From Owenia fusiformis (lineage: Eukaryota; Annelida; Polychaeta; Sabellida; Oweniidae), in assembly GCA_903813345.2 (NCBI GenBank), contig CAIIXF020000002.1, forward strand, positions 2,644,001 to 2,708,000: DNA of 64,000 nt, given 5' to 3'. The first letter of the stretch is position 1. Each line of letters opens with the position of its first letter. The position numbers and the translations under genes were made by a program. The notes beneath the pieces were generated by a model. That model had not been told where the DNA came from and made no database searches. It worked only from the letters and a program-made list of their open reading frames with translations. Positions 23,556-36,110 of the stretch are shown in pieces.

Positions 23556-24678
23556 GGTTAGATACAGGATGATTTGATATGGACTTTTCTCAAATCAATG
23601 CACGGGTTTACTTAAAGAGCACTCAAGATTATACGATTTATTCCTATATTAATGCATTAGTTGTCCATCAGTTCATTAACGACAACCAAATACTACCATT
23701 GTAATTATGCAATTTGAATTAATATTAGTCGATTAATGATATGTAATTGGAAACGCACATTGGCGATGAATAACTCTAACTCCGACTAAAAGGCTGTTTA
23801 TATTTCACTAATGGGAATTTGTAAAGATGAAACTGCCCTGAGACTTAACTCCTTCCTATACACGTTTCACCGTTCGTCAAATGTTCAATAATTAAAGCAA
23901 TATATACAGGGCATTAGGCATCAATATACTTATACTTAAAGTTCCAATATTAAGTTTGAAATTATGTTCTTATCATCCATTTACTATTTGTCACAACTTA
24001 GAGATTTTTGAAACAAATGAATAAAAAGTTGCCAGGTTTTTATTTCTAAAATATTAAAAGTTCCCGCCCCTTTTCAAATAAAAGTTGACATTCTTTAATC
24101 ATCAAGTATCCCACCATACAGTGCAAAACATTCATGAATTTTTGAAAATCGTCATTCCATGTAATCCAATGGAAAATGGTTGGGTTCGGGGCAAATCGGA
24201 AATCAGGATATCTTTTCAGTAAAAGATTCAGCAAAAATATTTTTATATAGAAAATTGAATTGTCTATAACCTTTTTGTACAGTAAGTGTTTTTTGCAAGG
24301 ACTCGGATTGATGGATATTCTGTAATATGACTTGCGGCAAACCTACCATTTCCCATTGGTTAACATGGGAATGTCGATTTTCAAAAATTCATCAATTTTA
24401 TCATCAATTTTCGACTTATTGTAGGAAAAAAATTGAGAAAATTTCGAGGTATTGGAAATAAATTCAAATTACGTTTCCATCAATATTAAAAGTTATTTCA
24501 TCGCCGGTTAAGTAAATAAAAATTCAAACGTAAAGAGGCTTTAACACGTAGTTCAATGGGGGAGCTAAGGTTGCCAAACTTATGGAGGGGAGTGTATATA
24601 TTTTACTTTTAAAATAATACGTTTGTCTCTACTTAAATTCTCAACCTCTCTTTGAAATAAACCCCAATGGCGAAAAAT
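23556..24678. other. Gene-free interval upstream of receptor A
   Basis: It should contain the promoter of the minus-strand receptor gene. No TATA box or other site could be assigned with confidence, and no gene was seen. Confidence 0.4.
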
Positions 24679-25297
24679 ATGTATAAGCTTAATGCGATGC
24701 ATTTCATTTTAATATACATTTAATATAATGGTAGATTTATGTAAAACACGTGGAATTTGTATAATACGTACACGTCGTGTAAATGCCATTTCAATAATTT
24801 CGATCAGTCATTTAAGAAAACCCAAGGGATTCCAAAAACATCAACATTTCCCAAATGGTTTTTGAATAATAAAGGTAAACAGAGATAACAGACACACGTG
24901 GTGACATAAAATCGTTGGCACTTTTTTAAAGCGCAGAGCGTTGAGTGTCTGAAGATCTAAATTAGAGCCTTTTTTACATGAGTTAGTATAGTATATGCTT
25001 AATGCTATGCATTTCACTCTAATATACATTTAAGATAATGGTAGATTTATGTAAAACACGTGGAATTTGTATAATACACGTCGTGTAAATGCCATTTCAA
25101 TAATTTCGATCAGTCATTTAAGAAAACCCAAGGGATTCCAAAAAACATCAACATTTCCCTAATGGTTTTTGAATAATACAGGTAAACAGAGATAACAGAC
25201 ACACGTGGTGACATAAAACCGTTGGCACTTTTTTAAAGCGCAGAGCGTTGAGTGTCTGAAGATCTAAATTAGAGCCTTTTTTACATGAGTTAGTATT
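24679..25297. repeat. Tandem duplication, period about 310 bp, two copies
   Basis: The block from AAGCTTAATGCGATGCATTTC to TACATGAGTTAGTA is repeated directly at about 24988-25297 with only scattered differences (a GTAC deletion in the ACACGTCGTG area and a few substitutions). No coding capacity. Confidence 0.85.
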
Positions 25298-25299
25298 AA

Positions 25300-25664
25300 A
25301 GGGAGAATCAGATCTAGCGAGCAAGCGAAAACGAAAACTGTTTTAATTTTAACATTTTTTGGGCTAATATCATTCTCTATGTCTATTTTCTAAAAATCCC
25401 AAAATGTGCATACTTTATTCCAGGAAAACTTAACGATTTTTTACATTATTAATTGTTTAACTTATTTTTCTATTGTTATGGTAAGAAATTTTATTATTTG
25501 GAAGAATGTAAACATTTCCCTCCATTTTTGCACTTTGAATCTTTAATAACTTCACAAATGTTGAACATAACACACATCTTTTGAGAGATACTGTATTTGA
25601 GACCATAAGGATCGGTAGGTCAATTGTACACGTTGCTTGCAATTTTTTCACCCCTATTCTGCCT
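25300..25664. mobile_element. MITE with AGGCAGAATCAGAT-type ends
   Basis: The left end AGGGAGAATCAGATCTAGCG follows TTAA (25296-25299). The right end is the inverse of AGGCAGAATAGGGGTGA. The interior matches, in reverse orientation, the element at 34207-34579 (shared words around CACTTTGAATC and GTAGGTCAATTGTAC). TTAA at one edge suggests piggyBac- or Kolobok-type insertion. The right edge lacks TTAA and seems trimmed. Confidence 0.6.
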
Positions 25665-28465
25665 GTGAATAACATTGATTCTATACAGATGACCTTTGAC
25701 CTCAGATAAACTTTAGGTTTGAGAACCCAAATGGGAAAATTCTGTGTTAAGTGTGAACATATTATTTCGCTCATTATATAAGGCGATATGTTAAGCAATT
25801 GTGTGGGTATTTGTTGAATCTTAACCAATATTTCGGGTGTAATTAAGTAGCCGTCTTAAGAAATATTTATCAAATGGTCAAATCAATACACATATTGTAC
25901 CTCAAGCAGAAGATATGGGGCTTTCATAAAGAATGGTCAACCGTTTTCGTATTGGGTTCAAATGTTAACGAATGTTTACTATTATGTGTGGAAAGTTTTT
26001 TAGTCATATTACAAATTGATCACTGTATTTTTTTGCTTTCCATGTCGAGACACTATAGCCAAAGCAAATTACATGGATGCTATCCTTGGCATTTCTCCTG
26101 CTTGATGTCACTCGATAATCGAATGCAAAAATACAATTTTAGATAATCGATCAGAGGACCTTGAACTGCTTTATTCAAGATTGTGTCTAAAACACGTGTG
26201 CATTGTCTTTTTTGCCTTCCATGTCGAGACACTATAGCCAAGCAAATTACATCGATGATATCCTTGGCATTTCTCCTGCTTGATGTCATACTCTAATTTT
26301 AGATAATCGATCAGAGGACCTTGTTTATTCAAGATTGTGTCTAAAACACGTGTGCATCGGTCACGATTCAATATTATAGTTGTTTGGCGTCATCAACAAA
26401 TGGTAGATGATAATGCTGCGAGTGAATGATAACTCACTAAATACTGTCAATCGAAAACACTTGACGTGTCAGAGGAGAAGACTTTCCCACTACCGAATTC
26501 AGTTGACTGTTCAATTGCACATTTTCCATATAAAGTACCATATTTTGACCAAGGTATCATTAGTCCTCATGTAGACAGAGAGCGAGGTCTCCGGATTTTT
26601 CCCAGGTACTTTTCTGCCATGAATTTGTTTTGTAATAAGTAGCTATAGCTACAGATAAAGGACCACATTTGGTGCAAAAATCGAGGTGATCGGGGCTAAG
26701 TTAAGATGGAGGGAACTTTAGTCTTTATTTCAGAAATTGATTGAATATCCCACCATCTCTGTGTTTTCATAGAATAACAAATATGGTCCAATTTACCTTC
26801 TTTTGAATATAGATCATATAGTCTAGTCAATACACTTTCAAACAAGACATATAACAAGGTAATCGAACTTTTATTGAGATACAATGTTTTCAATACCATA
26901 ATGCGGCACACAAATATCCGCGGCTCGCATTTTGAATCATTTGACTACTTTTTTTTCAAAAACTGGTGGTCATATATCCATGAAAACGTTATGGGAGGTT
27001 CCGAGCATGTATGTCTTTTATATTTATACAAAACAGTATTACCATATATTTTCTGTTTTTTAGAAACAATTTATATTTGTCTCCAATTCCTCAAGATTTT
27101 TTCATTCCGCAGCTATTTTCAGTCATTTTCTTATCTAATTATGAATGCAATTTACAGAATAGCGAATATTATTCAGTAAAATATTTCAGGATAATTTTAT
27201 TTATGTAGCAAACAAGTTTCTAAGAGTAAATTGCAATGCAATTGCTAATTTTTGTATACTCTCTGTTTTTAGAAAACAGAGAGTCACCTACAGTAATGTG
27301 GCTTTATTTATTTTACAATTTTTTACTCAAATCAGTAAATATAGAACAAAAATTGCGATTATGTGTAACATTTTTATATGCTTAAAATATAGAACCATTT
27401 GACATATATAATTAGAAGCAAAATAAATCATTGAAATTGGTCAGTGCCTCAACTTTTGGCTAAAATATGCTTATTTTCGACACACGGCCTAGCATTCTAG
27501 GTCTTAGACTGTGTTTTGTCTCCTCCTATATGTTGATATTTCATTTCTCAAAATTCCGACCAAATTACCTCAAAATCTAGGAAAGGAAATTATCCATTGT
27601 TTTTTGTAAAAATGTAGATCCTACATATATTTATCACATTGATTCCCCGTTCTGGCCTACAAAATACTATATGATGTTTTTTTATTGAAAAAGTAAAAAA
27701 TACACTAAAAAGTCTCCCTCCTTTTGTTATTTTTTACCTACGTTGAACCTTTATTTTCAACTGTACCTCTTCAACTTTAGTCATCCGCCCCCTACCCGTT
27801 GTTATTAAAAATACGTTGCCTGTATTAGGGATATAGGGTCTATTTTTGAAAGGTTTACAATAAATGTTTGCTTTTCTTGCCAGGTTTCTTTACAGTCAGA
27901 TTTAAGTTCTTTCCATTTGGTTATTGTGCTTAGATATTCATTTATCTATACTCACTTAGACACTGAAACTGATTATTGAATTTCAATGAAAAATTATTGT
28001 CAACGATTCGATATCTTTATGGAGGTTATTGGCATGAAGGAGAAGGCTGAAATGTATACTGACTTTTTTCGTAATTTAGCTGTAAAAATAACAACAATGT
28101 ATTACATTTTATATGTACAATTTAACCACAGGAGTCGCTTATACCCGTCGTTAACTGAAATCGTTTCTTAGAAATTAGATAAGTGGCTTTGGCTATAAGT
28201 ATTATATTACCAGTTGTTTGAGGGGGTCGTGTTACTTGAAATGTTCATTGATCATGTGTAGTTTTACCATTTATGACAGCGTTAGTATTTGTTATATCAT
28301 TCAGAATGGTATCATATATCCGAAAACAGTTATTAGAGAGCATGCAATGTACACATTTGCGCCAATATCAACCATGCGATCGAGAATATCCTTGATAATT
28401 ACGAGCTGAGGATTATTTGTTTTAACTCGATGCCGTGGAATAGAGAATGATGTGTCTACAAAGAT
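25665..28465. other. Gene-free interval between the two receptors
   Basis: No gene was recognised. It contains a tandem duplication at 26033-26357 and a perfect small hairpin at 27257-27284 (ACTCTCTGTTTT / AAAACAGAGAGT around TAG). Short open frames here have no coding character. Confidence 0.5.
26033..26357. repeat. Imperfect tandem duplication, about 150-175 bp
   Basis: The block from CCATGTCGAGACACTATAGC to CTAAAACACGTGTGCAT is present twice, starting near 26040 and 26219. The second copy has lost about 30 bp in the middle. Confidence 0.8.
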
Positions 28466-31400
28466 TCATTTTACGAAGCGAATGATGTTTCTCATTCCTT
28501 TTTTGATGTCGGTGAATATTTTGCCAACATCAGATATGATTACTAATCCTAACATTATAAACACGATGCTCAATGGTGGTATTCCTATTATCAAAGCGTG
28601 AGGGGATTCGGATGGTGTGTATTCAATTCTTTTTGCTCTGACATAAACGTCTAATGTTTTTTGAATGTTTGTATCGTATTTTGTTGTCAAATCAGTTGAG
28701 CTTTGAAAAAGTGTGACTGCGTAAACATTAATTGTGGACATTGCAAATTTACTAGTTTCGGCTGATAAACGATTAGTTGTTAAAAACTCATGACTCAGTT
28801 CAGTTGTTATTGTAGATTGTTCTTCTGTATTTGTCGTTGGATTTGATGTTATTAAATTTAATCTTGATGTTGTTGCTGTTGTTGCCTCTGCTTCCATTGT
28901 TGATTGTGCTATTGTTTCTGTTTCAGTTGTTGACTGTGTTGTTGCCTCTGCGCCCGTTGTTGATTGTGCTATTGTTTCTGATTCCGCTGTTGACTGTGTT
29001 GTTGCCTCTGCTTCCGTTGTTGACAGTGCTATTGTCTCTGCTTTAATTGTTGAATTTGTTGTTGTTTGTGCGTATATTGTTGTTGTTGATGTCATTACTT
29101 CTTCTGTTGCTGGAACAGGTGGCTCCCCACACCTCCCCATGATAGTGGCACCCCAATTCGTCAAACTCAAACTCGAGATGTCATCATAGAAACCTAAATA
29201 GTAGAAATAATTTCAAAAATAATCTCCAAAGAAGTCCACGGCACATCCAATGGATCCAATTTATTTTCATGTATACTGTATAATTTAAAATTCTAGGAGC
29301 AATTTATAAAAAGGCCTGAACAGTAAGCCATCGGGCCTACCAAATGCATAATCTTATAAATAGTCAACAACCTTTAAATACACGATCCCATCCTGTCAAA
29401 TTCCATTTATGAACTACTTCCGAGAAAATATCAGGGGATATACAGTCATTATTTCTGTATAAGTAGGGCCCTAGTTACCTTGCCCAATTCTACACACGTA
29501 GAAATATTTCCCATCGCAATCTCTAGGTGTTAGTGTATAAGCATTACCAACTTGTATCGTGTAGCAAGATCCGTTTACAATAGGTAACGGTTGGGATGTA
29601 TTCATATAATCTATCAGATCGCTTTCTGATACTGCACTTCCGTTAGCTATTTTAAAAGTTGAGTTCGTTCTGAGCACACCTGACCAGATGTGAGTGCCAT
29701 CTTTTATCTGCCAATTACCAATTCTGAAAATTAAGCACATTGTTTTATTAACATGGATGAGGGGGGAGCAGGCGATATCTGCTAGAAAATTAACAAATCT
29801 GGAAGATTCGTTTTTTCAAGAGAGCATTTACTTTTGAATTGCTATATGAATCTGCACATGGTATGGTGAACTATGTTAGGTCTTTTATGAATTTTGGAAT
29901 TGATAGACTTCTAAGATATGAGATATATTAAAAAAAGGTGCAACATCACCATCGAACAAACGTCAATGCTTTTGCTATAAATCAAGCAATTGAGGTCAAA
30001 GCAAATACTCGTGAGTGTCGTTATTATCACAAAATCAATGTCATTACTTGTTTTGTAAAATACGTTACTATATGAATATAAGATAATTAAAATAATTAAA
30101 TCTTGATGGAGGGGGAAAGATTGGAGGGGGAATAAAGCGCCTATTAGAGATGTTACTTGACTTTATTTAGTAAAACCCCAAACTTCCCCGTTTTCACTCT
30201 TCAGAGATGTAACATCCGGTTTCTTACTGAGTTCATTTTTCAAATGTAAATCCGTTCCATCTTAAAGACATATTACTCCCCCTTCATCCTCCTCCATTCG
30301 ATTTTAATTCTTGGTCGATTATTTTTTCATATAACGTATGATAAACGAATCTTAAAAGCCAGCAATGACATTAGTTTTGTAAAAATAACGTCTCTTATGT
30401 AGACCATTGTTGCTCTGGTTACCCTGGTTTGAAAATAACCTCTACCGTTGTATCAATTCTAATGTAAATTTTCTTAGCTACACTATGACTCGCACTGTTG
30501 CAAGTACCACTGACATTCATCATCTGACTTTACACTAGTTTTGATACAGTTTATTGAAACGAGTTGTTTTACCTTTCAGACGCAGCCAATTGTTCTAATG
30601 TGTGTTGATTTAGAAGAGGGAAGGTTGCATCGTGATTGTCACAATGCTCAAATGCTTCATCATATGTTTTGCATTGAAACATATACCCATAGCAAAGTCC
30701 ATCAATCAAAGTCGTAAGGGGAGGGCATTTCATTACCGTATTGGCGTCACCTATAAATGACAAATACTTAGAAGTTTTTATTAGCTAGATTGTTTTGGTT
30801 TCTCTGTAAGGAATTTACATTGTTATTTGTAATCTTATAATACTCCAGGGGTTTCAAAATTGTGCGAATTTATCTCGTTCCGTACTGTCCTTACGTTCTT
30901 GTCTTTTGGGCACATGTGCTAACGTCATATTTTAAAACTCTATCGGCGCTTGCCAAGCCCAAATTCCTTACCTCGGTAGGTTCTAAGCACCATACACAGT
31001 CAATATGGTACAACGAAAATGGGACTTCTGCGCATGTTAAAATTTTTCGTCAAAACTCAACTTTTGTTCAAGTTGATACGATTGTCTTTCGAACTAGAGA
31101 CTTACCTCATTCGAAAGATCATAAAATACTTTATCTATACTGAAAATCTTAGATCCAAACATAGTAGAATACGCCGTCAGTCCGCATTTGATTTTTTGAA
31201 GTGAGTTTCGTAGATCGTCAGATTTCTCCGACTGATATCGGGTTATCTCAAACTGGTTCGTTTATAAATACGAATTTGTTTACCGTTGTAAGGCGCATGC
31301 GCAAAATTGATTTATAAACCTTATTGGTTGATGGTTTTTCTCCTGCGCATGCGTGAAGTCTGATGAACACTTATGACGAAGACCGGAGCAAACATTACTA

Positions 31401-33527
31401 GCTCTTGAACGAAATCCCAAGATTCAGGTCATTTCGCCGTGTTTGCTAAGCGTGTATACGTGAATGACAAGCTGTTTTGAGTAGATCGGGTACCTGTTTT
31501 AGACACAACATTGATTTAGCTTGACATTGATGTGCACATTGGCACTTTTGAGCATGTTAATACAAGTTTTTACACTCTTAGCACGAGACGGGTTTTCGAA
31601 AAATCTGTTATCTGATTCACTCGATTATCGTATTGATATGTATTTCTGCTGACATTTCAACACCACATCACATAGAATTACGATGCAGAATGATAATAAA
31701 ACACAAAACAACTACTAAATTCCACTTGTTATTTCACAGGAGGTAAAAATGCAAACTGCCTAGATTCTTTGTAAGGGTCGTCAGACATCGGATTGGCCGC
31801 CATATTTGAAATGAAAATATCACTAAATAAAGGTCTGCGCATGCCTCAACATTTCGACTGTACAGTCTCAACTTTCTCTTTTAAAGTCGAAAAAGTAGTC
31901 TGTCTCAAATTGGAGAAATAGGCACTTTAATCTTTATATCGACCAGCATTTAAAAATGCCTGCCATCAGGGGCCGTGGACATTTCATCCAGTGCGTAGCG
32001 TACTTTCATCATCTCATTCCCGGGACATTATCCCTCAAGCTCGGGAAATCATTCCGCTCAGTTGATACGGAATGAAGTCAAGCGACATTGATAAATCGTG
32101 ATTATGACCGCATTAATTAAAAATTTACTGTTCCGGTGTTGTTGTAAAATGCAAGGACATTCCTGCAGGTGATCGTTGATTGTCAAAGCTGAATGTAACA
32201 ATCAATATTTCACTAATATATTACTACGCGTATGTAAATCGAAACAGTCCGTAAGTGACGTCAATGTAATCTCTGTGTTCACGGAGAACCTTTTGAAACA
32301 CTGGTCGATTTAAATAATGATTGAAATATATATTACCGCAATTTGAGACAGCCTCGAATTTTTGCCTTTGGGAAATCGTTTCTTGTGGTGTTAAAGCCTT
32401 TGGGAAATCGTTTCTTGTGGTGTTTCTAGTCAATTGAGGTTAGAAATATACGTATAGATTGCGCCGTCAATTTTCGTCTTTTGAAATATAACGTACAGAC
32501 ATCTATAAAACGATCGCAGGACAAGTCTTGGAACCAGATAAGTGCGAATTTAAATTGTCAATGTGTCACTCTTAGAAGAGGTTGCTTGATATTGTACATG
32601 TGAAGAACTAGTGTAGAATTCGAAAATGATCCTACCTGTTGTTTGAAATTGGAATTGCATCATGGTTCGCACGTGACTTAGACTAGCATATGGTATTTTA
32701 TGGTAGTAGGTCAAGGCATCATGTGACTCATTATATACTATAAAATCTGCAAAGCCATTATCCAAATTATAATTAGAACTCAACTCCACGTGTCCATTCT
32801 GCAATACAATTTTCAGTGCAGCTCCTGCCAAGTTCAAGTCCTCAAAATAATTCACATGGACTATATCAATTGTGGTATTTGAATGATCAATGTACATCGT
32901 TGTATGATCAAGCGCGTCCGTGATCTGAATGGTAACACGTGAACCTGCGTTGGTGCGTCCAATGCAAGGAGAATGGAAGTAGATAACAGACTGTGTGGTG
33001 TTCTTTACCACTAGTGATCCATGCGATTGTTCTACGTGTAAATTGAGGTACAAATCAGGAAAGTTGAAAGGGCTTACTGTATAGGGGCCATACGTTTCTG
33101 AAACACAAAACTTGTTTATATCGTCTGAGGGGAAACCTAAAAGTGATGTTAACTTTTCGAAAATTGGAAGACTCTCTTCTTGGGAGATTGAATAATTTTC
33201 ACGTATTTCAATACATATCACTATTTGGTTTTCTTAAAAATGGTAATAACAAAATATGTGAAAATTAGAAAGTACGAACTTTGTGCTATTTCAGAAAATC
33301 CTTTGATTTAACATTGCTTTTAATCGGAAATTTATTTTTTAAATTTAAAAATGCTTAACCAAAATTTGATCAGTTTTTAAACAAAAAACACGTTTAACGA
33401 TTTAAAATTATAACATGAATATCTTACCCATGCAGACTATACTGCATAACGTGACACATATGAAAATCCTTATGTATAGAATATGATGTGTATATGGCCA
33501 ACTCTTTAAACACGATGAATGATCCAT
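28466..33527 (-). CDS. Stalked C-type-lectin-like membrane receptor (paralogue B), five exons
   Basis: Exons (minus strand): 33428-33527, 32636-33097, 30573-30750, 29479-29723, 28466-29193. They join in phase to 1713 nt, 570 residues plus stop. The start at 33527 gives a short polar lead, then a hydrophobic signal segment (ILYIRIFICVTLCSIVCM). Residues 34-187 match the unknown N-terminal domain of receptor A (both open with a Y-G-P motif and share a G-x-L-x-V-x-N strand pattern). Residues 193-328 are a C-type-lectin-like domain: MKCPPLTTLIDGLCYGY, HIWSGVLR, SCYTIQ, DCDGKYFYVC, without EPN or QPD. A Thr/Ser-rich stalk includes three 20-residue repeats. A membrane span (about 528-549) and a 21-residue basic tail follow. 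Exon number and all intron phases equal those of receptor A, so the two arose by duplication. Function unknown. Confidence 0.87.
28859..29038 (-). repeat. Coding repeat in the stalk, 60 bp (20 residues), three copies
   Basis: The unit is of the type ETIAQSTTEAEATTQSTAES. It is different in sequence and length from the stalk repeat of the paralogue at 19994-23555, so the stalks expanded independently. Confidence 0.85.
30751..32635. other. Intron 2 of receptor B
   Basis: This 1.9-kb intron separates the N-terminal domain exon from the lectin-domain exons. It contains two GCGCATGCGC-like words (about 31291 and 31345) that match the NRF-1 binding consensus, a further partial one near 31838, and a direct repeat of TTTGGGAAATCGTTTCTTGTGGTG at 32358-32420 (described by position; two copies about 33 bp apart). 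Confidence 0.5.
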
Positions 33528-34206
33528 TCGTAAGTGAGCAGCTGATTTTAAATGCCTTTCTTAAATATATTAACGTCTAGATTTTCATAAAGTACACGAA
33601 GTTTCATTTGCGGCAGTGAGTCTCAATAATGGACTTGTTTTTGACAACCTGTTAAACACCAGGGAGCTCTTATGTACTATGGAATGGATCCTTTTGATTG
33701 ATTCTGGAGACATAATCAAATACTATACATACTTTCTATTTCAAAGTAATTATCAATTTTATTGTGTAACTTAAAACTCAATATGTATTGATAGGATTCT
33801 TTGTTCTCCACATTTTTATTGTATAAATTATGTCATTAATAGTGTACACATTTGCCAATGTTATAAGATCTTCGCTTGATTATTGGAAACTGATAACAAA
33901 TCGTAGTTCAATGTTGGCTATCTAAGATCCATTTAATCAAGACTATACCCAGATATAGAAAAATAAACACCTCTAACACAGCCTGGTATCGAACGATGTG
34001 TCCGCTGTGACGGGGCATGTTATTTTTCATAAAATACAAAGCAAACCACACAATTTATTTTTAACTCATACAGTATGTCTCGTTTTACCAAAGAGAATTA
34101 CTTACTCCATGTAATGCATATACCATTTGCGGGTAACATTCACTTCTGTTTGAAGTCCAATGACGCTGGGAGGAAAACTATTGAAAATGTACCATTTCTT
34201 GTTTAA

Positions 34207-34579
34207 AGGCAGAATCAGATATATAGGGGTGACAAAATTACAAGTCACATGTACGATTGACCTACCAATCTATTCTTTACAATCTCAATTACAATATCTC
34301 CAAAAAGATTCACGATATATTATAAATTTGTAAAGTTATCATGGATTCAAAGTGCAAAAAATAGGTGAAAAATGTTTAAATTCTCCCAAATAATAAGAAT
34401 GGTTACCATTCTTATAGAAAAATAACACATTATTGTAAAAATCTTAAGTTTACCTGAAATAAAGTGTGCACTTTGGGGAATTTCAGAAAATAGACATGAC
34501 AAGGAATGACATTAGCCAGAAATATTCTAACATTGAAATAATTTTTTGTTAGGCCTTCTCGCTATATCTGATTCTCTCT
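34207..34579. mobile_element. TTAA-flanked MITE, 373 bp
   Basis: The ends are AGGCAGAATCAGATATA and, inverted, AGAGAGAATCAGATATA. TTAA occurs on both sides (34203-34206 and 34580-34583), the signature of piggyBac- or Kolobok-like insertion. It is a sister copy of 25300-25664. Confidence 0.7.
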
Positions 34580-34740
34580 TTAACTTTTTAATGGCACGAT
34601 ATAGTGACATGATAATATTAAAGTGTCTTTCTAAGACTTAGAAGGAGAAATATGAGATTTCGAGCCATATGTCTCAAGAAAATGCTCTTACCTTTCTAGT
34701 AGGATGAGTTCAGGTGCCAAAAACACCTGATCAAAGGATA

Positions 34741-35809
34741 CAGGGTGTTCCAAAAGTAACAGGACTGGTGCTGGCATTTAAATAAATATGCACCAATCGT
34801 CTTCAAAATTTTACATAATGTACTTTCATGTACGGTCACTAAGACTGGAAAGTTTCAACAAAATATATGAAACTCGGGTAGAGTTATTGTTGCTATAGTA
34901 ACATGACATCGCAATACCCGGGGCAACATTCCACGAAAAAAGTTACAGAGACATTAAGCATTTTGTACATCCCATATCATTTTCTACATGCCATATCAAA
35001 GTTAAAATGCAACAACAGGTGGGAATTACATTTGTTTTACATCATTTGATATTCCTATGTATCCTCTACTTCGAAAAATAGGCTCCTCTTTGGTCAGTAC
35101 AAGAGTAGTTCTCTTTATCCATGACCCAAACACATGAGTGAACCCATTTGAGGACATGGCACGCAGGGTCGACAGGACAATTTGGAGAAGGTCATTCTTA
35201 TCTTTAAAGGTCTTACAGCACTGATTAGCATTCCGTTCTCAATATAAGTAAAAATTAGACATTGCATGATCAGAAGAGTATGGTACATGGTTTTAGACCT
35301 CAAGACCTAGCTCCTCTATAGCTGCATGGTCTTTAATGGTGACCTGCGGGCAGGCGCGTTATCAAGGTAGATGACTGGCTTCAAATTGGGTATTTTCAAA
35401 AACTCAACCGGGAATTGTTCAGACTGTTATACATAGTGATATTCCAGGAAATTAAATAAATATTATTATCATATGAAATTATACTTGAATCTGAGTTGTA
35501 TAGCAACATCTTTACAACAAAGGAACTAATAAAATAAACAAGAAATGTTGTATTATATTAGGTGAATTAGATACTTTCTTCAGTTATATTAAAATGTTAG
35601 ATATCATATTTTCATGAAAAAAGTTGCCCCGGGTATTGGGATGTCATGTTACTATAGTAACCATAACTCTAACTGCATTTCATCATGTTTTCTGAAACTT
35701 TACAATTTTAGTTGCAATACTTCAAAGTACAATTTGTGAAAATATGAAGACACTCAGTGCAAAATTGACAAAATGCCAGCACCAGTCCTGTTACTTTTGG
35801 AACACCCTG
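34741..35809 (-). mobile_element. Mariner-like element, 1069 bp, dead transposase
   Basis: The ends form perfect inverted repeats of about 39 bp starting CAGGGTGTTCCAAAAG, with TA on both sides (34739-34740, 35810-35811). On the minus strand, VIYLDNAPARRS (35340-35375) carries the second catalytic Asp and PYSSDHAMSNFYLY (35242-35284) the third. About 31 codons lie between them, including a frameshift. This is close to the D34D spacing of mariner. Several stops and frameshifts follow. Confidence 0.85.
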
Positions 35810-36039
35810 TATATATCATTTTCTAATTGAAAATTTTTGTTGAGCCCTGCATTTTTAACACTGTTTTGACAGGAAGTCATACCCAAAATGAAAACTGAAT
35901 AAAACACATTTATCCTAAATGTAGATCAAAATACTTACTCAGACATGCAAACTGTTATTATAAGTAGTAATGCTCATCATTTCTAAGAAATTTAAGCATA
36001 TAAATAAGACTTTTTTCATCCATGATTATATAGATAAAG

Positions 36040-36110
36040 AATTTCTTCAGTTAGGAAGCTCTGGCTATTTGGTGTTCTGGGTTCAAATCCCACAGGTGAA
36101 ATTTGTTTTT
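36040..36110 (+). other. tRNA-like T-arm, possible SINE relic
   Basis: The word GGGTTCAAATCCCAC forms a T-arm (TGGG-TTCAAAT-CCCA) and matches the pol III B box. No complete cloverleaf or clear A box precedes it. It lies within the composite element, followed by a T-rich stretch. More likely a SINE fragment than a working tRNA. Confidence 0.3.

Noticed and set aside
28831-29046. Leu-rich frame on the plus strand
   Set aside because: It is antisense to the Thr/Ser-rich stalk of receptor B.
36040-36110. Functional tRNA gene
   Set aside because: Only the T-arm is convincing; acceptor stem and A box could not be paired.
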